Notes under the pieces: model-generated
What the model saw: only the letters and a program-made list of their open reading frames with translations
The model's database searches: none
Told to the model about the DNA's origin: nothing
NCBI GenBank assembly: GCA_030655715.1
Contig: JAUSPR010000165.1
Coordinates: 1-8,635, forward strand
Direction: 5' to 3'
Source: Thermoplasmata archaeon
GTDB taxonomy: Archaea; Thermoplasmatota; Thermoplasmata; SG8-5
DNA length: 8,635 bases
Made by a program: the position numbers and the translations under genes
Shown here: positions 6,235 to 8,635 of the stretch, one piece after another
How positions within the stretch are numbered: position 1 is the stretch's first letter
How the letters are laid out: the number at the start of each line of letters is the position of its first letter

Positions 6235-6872
6235 GGCGCATGAACCTTTACCTCTTTGATGAGCTTTTTCTTTCCAAGCCCAAAAAATTCACTTTTTGGT
6301 TCCTTGTCCAGCTTTGAGACCCAGAAAGCACCGACAGTGAAATGATATCCAGTTCCGGAATCGGCCGCCACAATGCCCTCCAGCTTTCTCTTGTGCAGGT
6401 GCCAGGAATGGAACGGCTCCTCCGAATACTTTGTGATATAGCGCCTCTTTTCGATGCTGACAACTATCTCCAGCCACTTGTCCATGACAGCAAATCCTTC
6501 CCTGCCTTTGTGATATCTCACTTCTTCGTACAGGTAGTTCAGGTCGCTTTTGGAAAGCTCGCATGCATCATGTGGGTGGGTGTGGTATCCGCCAACGAGT
6601 TCGACGCCTTTCAACCCGCTGAGCGTGTAGAGCAAAACTCGCGCCCGCCATCCCGCCTTCATATTGCCGTCTGATATGGATGCATACCCCCTCCTTGCGG
6701 TTTGCTGGGGGTAAACAGCAGTAATCAGCAGCATCTTCTTTGGCCTTTTTCTCACTGTCCTGGTTACCATCTTTCCCATGAGAAAACCACCGCTCTCCCG
6801 GTGGTAAGTTTCCATGGCCGAGGCGCAAAGGCATTGAAGTGCGCCGGGTTCGAGAATAATTTCGGGCAGCAT
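6228..6872 (-). CDS. JAMM/MPN (JAB) domain Zn metalloprotease-like protein
   Basis: 214 residues from the preferred ATG. JAMM proteins are zinc isopeptidases; archaeal examples remove ubiquitin-like SAMP modifiers from proteins. The complete metal motif is visible: Glu26 in RESGGFLMG, then GGYHTHP with His97 and His99, Ser107, and Asp110, in the expected H-x-H-x7-S-x2-D spacing. The JAMM core ends near residue 145. A further ~65 residues follow (SWHLHKRK, GTGYHFTVGAFWVSKL, and a Lys-rich end), which exceeds the ~140 residues of minimal archaeal JAMM enzymes and matches nothing I recognise. An ATG at 6905 would add MLIIFLINAIA, but a TATA-like box at 6894-6903 lies inside that extension, 26 nt before the 6872 ATG, favouring a leaderless start there. 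Target protein unknown; no SAMP or E1-like gene is in the window. Confidence 0.85.
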   Translation of the reverse strand: MLPEIILEPGALQCLCASAMETYHRESGGFLMGKMVTRTVRKRPKKMLLITAVYPQQTARRGYASISDGNMKAGWRARVLLYTLSGLKGVELVGGYHTHPHDACELSKSDLNYLYEEVRYHKGREGFAVMDKWLEIVVSIEKRRYITKYSEEPFHSWHLHKRKLEGIVAADSGTGYHFTVGAFWVSKLDKEPKSEFFGLGKKKLIKEVKVHAPV

Positions 6873-6893
6873 CGCGATGGCATTGATTAGAAA

Positions 6894-6903
6894 GATAATA
6901 AGC
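6894..6903 (-). promoter_or_regulatory. TATA-like box of the JAMM gene
   Basis: Reads GCTTATTATC on the minus strand, centred about 26 nt before the ATG at 6872. This fits leaderless transcription and decides between the two candidate starts. Confidence 0.45.
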
Positions 6904-6920
6904 ATTCGGAGAAAACATTC

Positions 6921-6961
6921 TGAAAAACAAAATGAAAGTAGGTGCCGCCCTGGGGCGGCAC
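6921..6961 (-). terminator. Hairpin plus T-rich terminator after tfb
   Basis: A perfect GC-rich inverted repeat, GTGCCGCC (6942-6949) and GGCGGCAC (6954-6961), encloses a 4-nt loop and begins 8 nt after the tfb stop codon. In the direction of tfb transcription it is followed by T-rich sequence (6941 down to 6921, with runs TTT, TTTT and TTTTT). It resembles a bacterial intrinsic terminator; archaeal termination usually needs only the T-tract. It separates the gar1-tfb operon from the JAMM gene. Confidence 0.7.
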
Positions 6962-6969
6962 ATTCTAGG

Positions 6970-7902
6970 TTAAAGCTGTATCTCGATTCCGAGGCGTTCT
7001 GTCAGTTCCTTGTATCGGTTCCGGATGGTAACTTCCGTAACGCCCGCAACATCAGCCACTTCCCTCTGGGTCCTGCGTGCATTGCACAGAATCGAAGAGA
7101 TGTAAATGGCTGCTGCTGCCACACCAGTTGGTCCGCGCCCGGATGTAAGCTCTTTCTTGGCTGCCTCATTGAGAATTTCCATGGCCTTGGTCTGCACATC
7201 GCCGCTCAGTTTAAGTTCGCTGCAGAACCTGGAGATGTAATCTTCCGGTCTAGTGGGCATGAGCTTCAGCTTGAGTTCTCTTGTCATGAACCTGTAAGTT
7301 CTGCCGATTTCCTTTCTTCCGACACGGCTAGCTCCGGCAATTTCATCAAGCGTTCTGGGAACATTGCACTGCCTGCAGGCTGCATAGAGCGAGGCTGCGA
7401 CAACGCCCTCAATACTCCTGCCTCTGATCAAGTTCTTGTTCACGGCTTTTCTGTAAACCATGGCTGCTGTTTCTCTCACGTTCCTTGGCAGTCCCATTCC
7501 GGAGGCCATTCTGTCCAGTTCGCTGAGCGCGAAAGCCAAATTTCTTTCTGTGGCATTCGAAACTCTTATCCTGCGCTGCCATTTCCTCAGCCTGTAAAGT
7601 TGCGCGCGGTTCCTGGTAGGGATACTCTTTCCGTAAGAATCCTTATTTTTCCAGCCAATCTCGGTGCTCAGACCCTTGTCGTGAATTGTGTAGGTCATGG
7701 GCGCTCCGGTTCTTGCCCGCTTCTCGCCCTGGTCCGCATCAAATGCGCGCCACTCAGGACCTTGGTCGATCAACTGCTCGTCAAGAACAAGTCCACAGTC
7801 TTCGCAGACAAGCTCACCACGAGTGTAATCCCTGACTAGGTGACTGCCTGTGCATTCGGGGCACTGCATCACCTCTTCCGCGGCTTCTCTTTTCTTTGCC
7901 AT
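6970..7902 (-). CDS. tfb: Transcription initiation factor IIB (TFB)
   Basis: 310 residues, normal for archaeal TFB. It binds the TBP-TATA complex and the BRE, and recruits RNA polymerase. The N-terminal zinc ribbon has Cys14, Cys17, Cys33 and Cys36 (CPEC and CEDC), with the usual RGELVC between them. The B-reader/linker region follows (about 47-105, with PEWRAFD and [14 protein letters not shown]). Two cyclin-like repeats cover about 115-205 and 210-300; the second ends with the BRE-reading helix-turn-helix ([20 protein letters not shown], 281-300). The start is set by a strong GGGGGTGA site (7907-7914) 4 nt upstream. A second ATG at 7869 overlaps the gar1 stop as TGATG but would remove 11 residues before the zinc ribbon. 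The gene overlaps the end of gar1 by 34 nt and is probably co-transcribed with it. Confidence 0.97.
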   Translation of the reverse strand: MAKKREAAEEVMQCPECTGSHLVRDYTRGELVCEDCGLVLDEQLIDQGPEWRAFDADQGEKRARTGAPMTYTIHDKGLSTEIGWKNKDSYGKSIPTRNRAQLYRLRKWQRRIRVSNATERNLAFALSELDRMASGMGLPRNVRETAAMVYRKAVNKNLIRGRSIEGVVAASLYAACRQCNVPRTLDEIAGASRVGRKEIGRTYRFMTRELKLKLMPTRPEDYISRFCSELKLSGDVQTKAMEILNEAAKKELTSGRGPTGVAAAAIYISSILCNARRTQREVADVAGVTEVTIRNRYKELTERLGIEIQL

Positions 7903-8399
7903 TTGTTCACCCCCTTCTTTTTCGCTGGCCCGGTAGAACGGCTTTTCTCCTCACCCCTTCGAGGTGATGGAGAGCGGCCTGTTTCTGGACGGCTCCTCTG
8001 ACCCGTCTCTGGACGAGGATTGCGTCCTGTCGTCGGACGGGAACCATACCCTGTTTTTTGGCGTGGTCCGTGTCCCGTTCTTTGACGAGCTCCGTACCCA
8101 GTCCTTTGATTAGAAGAACGCCTGACAGCGCGCTGGCGGTCCTCGTTCCTCTGTTCTTCCGTGCCCAAATACATTGAGGCGCCAAGCAATTCAAAAGTCT
8201 CAATATCACTTATCGGTTTTAATGCGATATAGGGCTCCTTTACAGGTCCGAAGACCCTTGCCACCCTGCCGATTTCCATGCCTCTCGAATCATAGACCCT
8301 AGCCCCGGGAGCAGGGATTTCCTGAACCGTGGTTCCGGATGTATTGAGGAGTATGGTTCCGTCATGAATGACGTTCTTTACGGTACCCAACTTTTTCAT
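7869..8399 (-). CDS. gar1: H/ACA ribonucleoprotein protein Gar1 with a tandem-repeat basic tail
   Basis: 176 residues, well beyond the roughly 75-100 of typical archaeal Gar1. Gar1 binds Cbf5 in H/ACA RNPs, which convert uridine to pseudouridine in rRNA, and helps substrate turnover. Residues 1-80 form the Gar1 beta-barrel ([44 protein letters not shown]). From about 94 to 149 the chain is a run of 8-residue units ending in TG (RxTG-like: NQRTG, RQRTG, RQKTG, RPTTG, RPETG, RPETG, then SPRRG). It ends in a Lys/Arg-rich tail. The repeat corresponds to 24-bp DNA units at 7978-8121. A Shine-Dalgarno site GAGG (8405-8408) lies 5 nt before the ATG, and a TATA box is at 8446-8457. First gene of the gar1-tfb operon. 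Eukaryotic Gar1 has GAR tails; here the repeat is not classic RGG, so its role is inference. Confidence 0.93.
   Translation of the reverse strand: MKKLGTVKNVIHDGTILLNTSGTTVQEIPAPGARVYDSRGMEIGRVARVFGPVKEPYIALKPISDIETFELLGASMYLGTEEQRNEDRQRAVRRSSNQRTGYGARQRTGHGPRQKTGYGSRPTTGRNPRPETGQRSRPETGRSPSPRRGEEKSRSTGPAKKKGVNKWQRKEKPRKR
7907..7914 (-). promoter_or_regulatory. Shine-Dalgarno site of tfb, inside gar1
   Basis: GGGGGTGA on the minus strand, 4 nt before the ATG at 7902. It lies within the gar1 coding sequence, upstream of the 34-nt overlap, and suggests direct or coupled initiation of tfb on the shared mRNA. Confidence 0.7.
7978..8121 (-). repeat. Six tandem 24-bp units coding the Gar1 tail
   Basis: On the plus strand, units start at 7978, 8002, 8026, 8050, 8074 and 8098, each with a CCNGT-like start and a conserved position for (T/G)GA or TGG about 9 nt in. 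The units are diverged but hold exact 24-nt spacing, so each encodes 8 residues. A degenerate seventh unit may precede 7978. The pattern is expected from in-frame duplication and can vary in copy number. Confidence 0.75.
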
Positions 8400-8445
8400 G
8401 CTATCCTCATTGTATTAGTAATTTTGGATTTTAAGCTAAGGACAT

Positions 8446-8457
8446 CTTATATATAAG
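8446..8457. promoter_or_regulatory. Palindromic TATA box of the gar1-tfb operon
   Basis: CTTATATATAAG is a perfect 12-bp palindrome. For gar1 it predicts a start near 8421-8425 and a leader of about 25 nt with a Shine-Dalgarno site. Because it is symmetric it could also serve the plus strand, though TTTATTATAC at 8470-8479 is another plus-strand candidate. Confidence 0.6.
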
Positions 8458-8506
8458 CGTTTCGCAGTGTTTATTATACACGACCTCTTTTTCCATTGTG
8501 TTATCC

Positions 8507-8520
8507 GCGAATTATTTCGC
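8507..8520. promoter_or_regulatory. Small inverted repeat, possible operator
   Basis: GCGAA (8507-8511), a TTAT spacer, and TTCGC (8516-8520) form a perfect 5-bp inverted repeat in the 8458-8553 gap, upstream of the partial plus-strand gene. It overlaps an AT-rich stretch that could be part of that gene's promoter. It may be an operator half-site pair, or chance. Confidence 0.25.
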
Positions 8521-8553
8521 CAAGACTTAAGAGGTACTATTGCATTTCGGGTT

Positions 8554-8635
8554 ATGGCACTGAATAATGAAGACCTACGAGCGATAGTGGTTCGTGTTGT
8601 GGATTATGATGTTAATACACGATACGTGGCCAACC
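8554..8635 (+). CDS. Unidentified protein, 5' part only (runs off the window)
   Basis: An open frame from ATG at 8554 to the window edge encodes 27 residues (MALNNEDLRAIVVRVVDYDV..., then TRYVAN). Support: it diverges from gar1, AT-rich promoter-like sequence precedes it (8470-8479, 8510-8517), and the peptide has ordinary composition. Against: it is short, and the only good Shine-Dalgarno-like GAGGT (8531-8535) is 18 nt before the ATG, which is rather far. I recognise no family from this fragment. Confidence 0.45.
   Translation, partial: MALNNEDLRAIVVRVVDYDVNTRYVAN

Noticed and set aside
6872..6905. Hydrophobic MLIIFLINAIA as a signal peptide of the JAMM protein
   Set aside because: The segment is short, the TATA-like box lies within it, and JAMM proteins of this type are cytoplasmic; the 6872 start explains the data better.
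6877..7839. Long plus-strand frame (about 320 codons) opposite tfb
   Set aside because: It is the complement of a clearly identified TFB gene and has no domain-like features; an antisense shadow.
7907..8209. 100-codon minus-strand frame over the gar1 tail
   Set aside because: Alternative frame of the repetitive tail; basic low-complexity sequence expected from the 24-bp repeats. The gar1 frame continues cleanly from the recognisable Gar1 domain, so no frameshift is needed.

Overview
The window is chromosomal DNA from an archaeon. The evidence is the information-processing genes (TFB, Gar1, a HerA-type FtsK/HerA ATPase), an archaeal/eukaryal-type tRNA methylthiotransferase with a TRAM domain, TATA-box promoters placed for short-leader or leaderless mRNAs, and GGTGA-type Shine-Dalgarno sites. 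The adjacent gar1-tfb order is common in Euryarchaeota. I cannot decide between a euryarchaeal lineage and a DPANN relative. No rRNA, tRNA, CRISPR array, transposase or phage gene is visible.

Layout, left to right. 1-159 is intergenic: one copy of a 33-nt dispersed repeat followed by a strong imperfect hairpin. Then, on the minus strand, come a HerA-like ATPase (160-1683) with its own TATA box, a histone-deacetylase/acetylpolyamine-hydrolase family enzyme (1763-2737), a small Ala/Lys-rich basic protein (2850-3074) directly upstream of it, and a class I/II aminotransferase (3121-4404). A divergent promoter region leads to the plus-strand pair: a tRNA t6A methylthiotransferase (4565-5806) and a two-helix membrane protein (5828-6154). 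A short convergent gap holds the second copy of the dispersed repeat. Next, on the minus strand, are a JAMM/MPN metalloprotease (6228-6872), a hairpin terminator, and the overlapping gar1-tfb operon (tfb 6970-7902, gar1 7869-8399). The right edge is a divergent promoter region and the start of an unidentified plus-strand gene (8554 to the edge).

Main points for a second look. (1) The deacetylase-family frame continues upstream of its first ATG, and the upstream peptide matches the conserved start of the family (FYSDEL..FDFG..HPF..R), but a single in-frame TGA interrupts it. The gene is therefore a recent nonsense pseudogene, a recoded gene, an N-terminally trimmed enzyme, or a sequencing error. 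(2) The gene just upstream in the probable operon encodes a 74-residue AK-rich basic protein, which could be a deacetylase partner or substrate. (3) Gar1 carries a tandem 8-residue repeat tail ending in TG, encoded by 24-bp DNA repeats, unlike the usually tail-less archaeal Gar1. (4) Two intergenic sites 6.2 kb apart share 27 of 33 bases, and one copy lies against a hairpin that could be a small RNA or a miniature mobile element.
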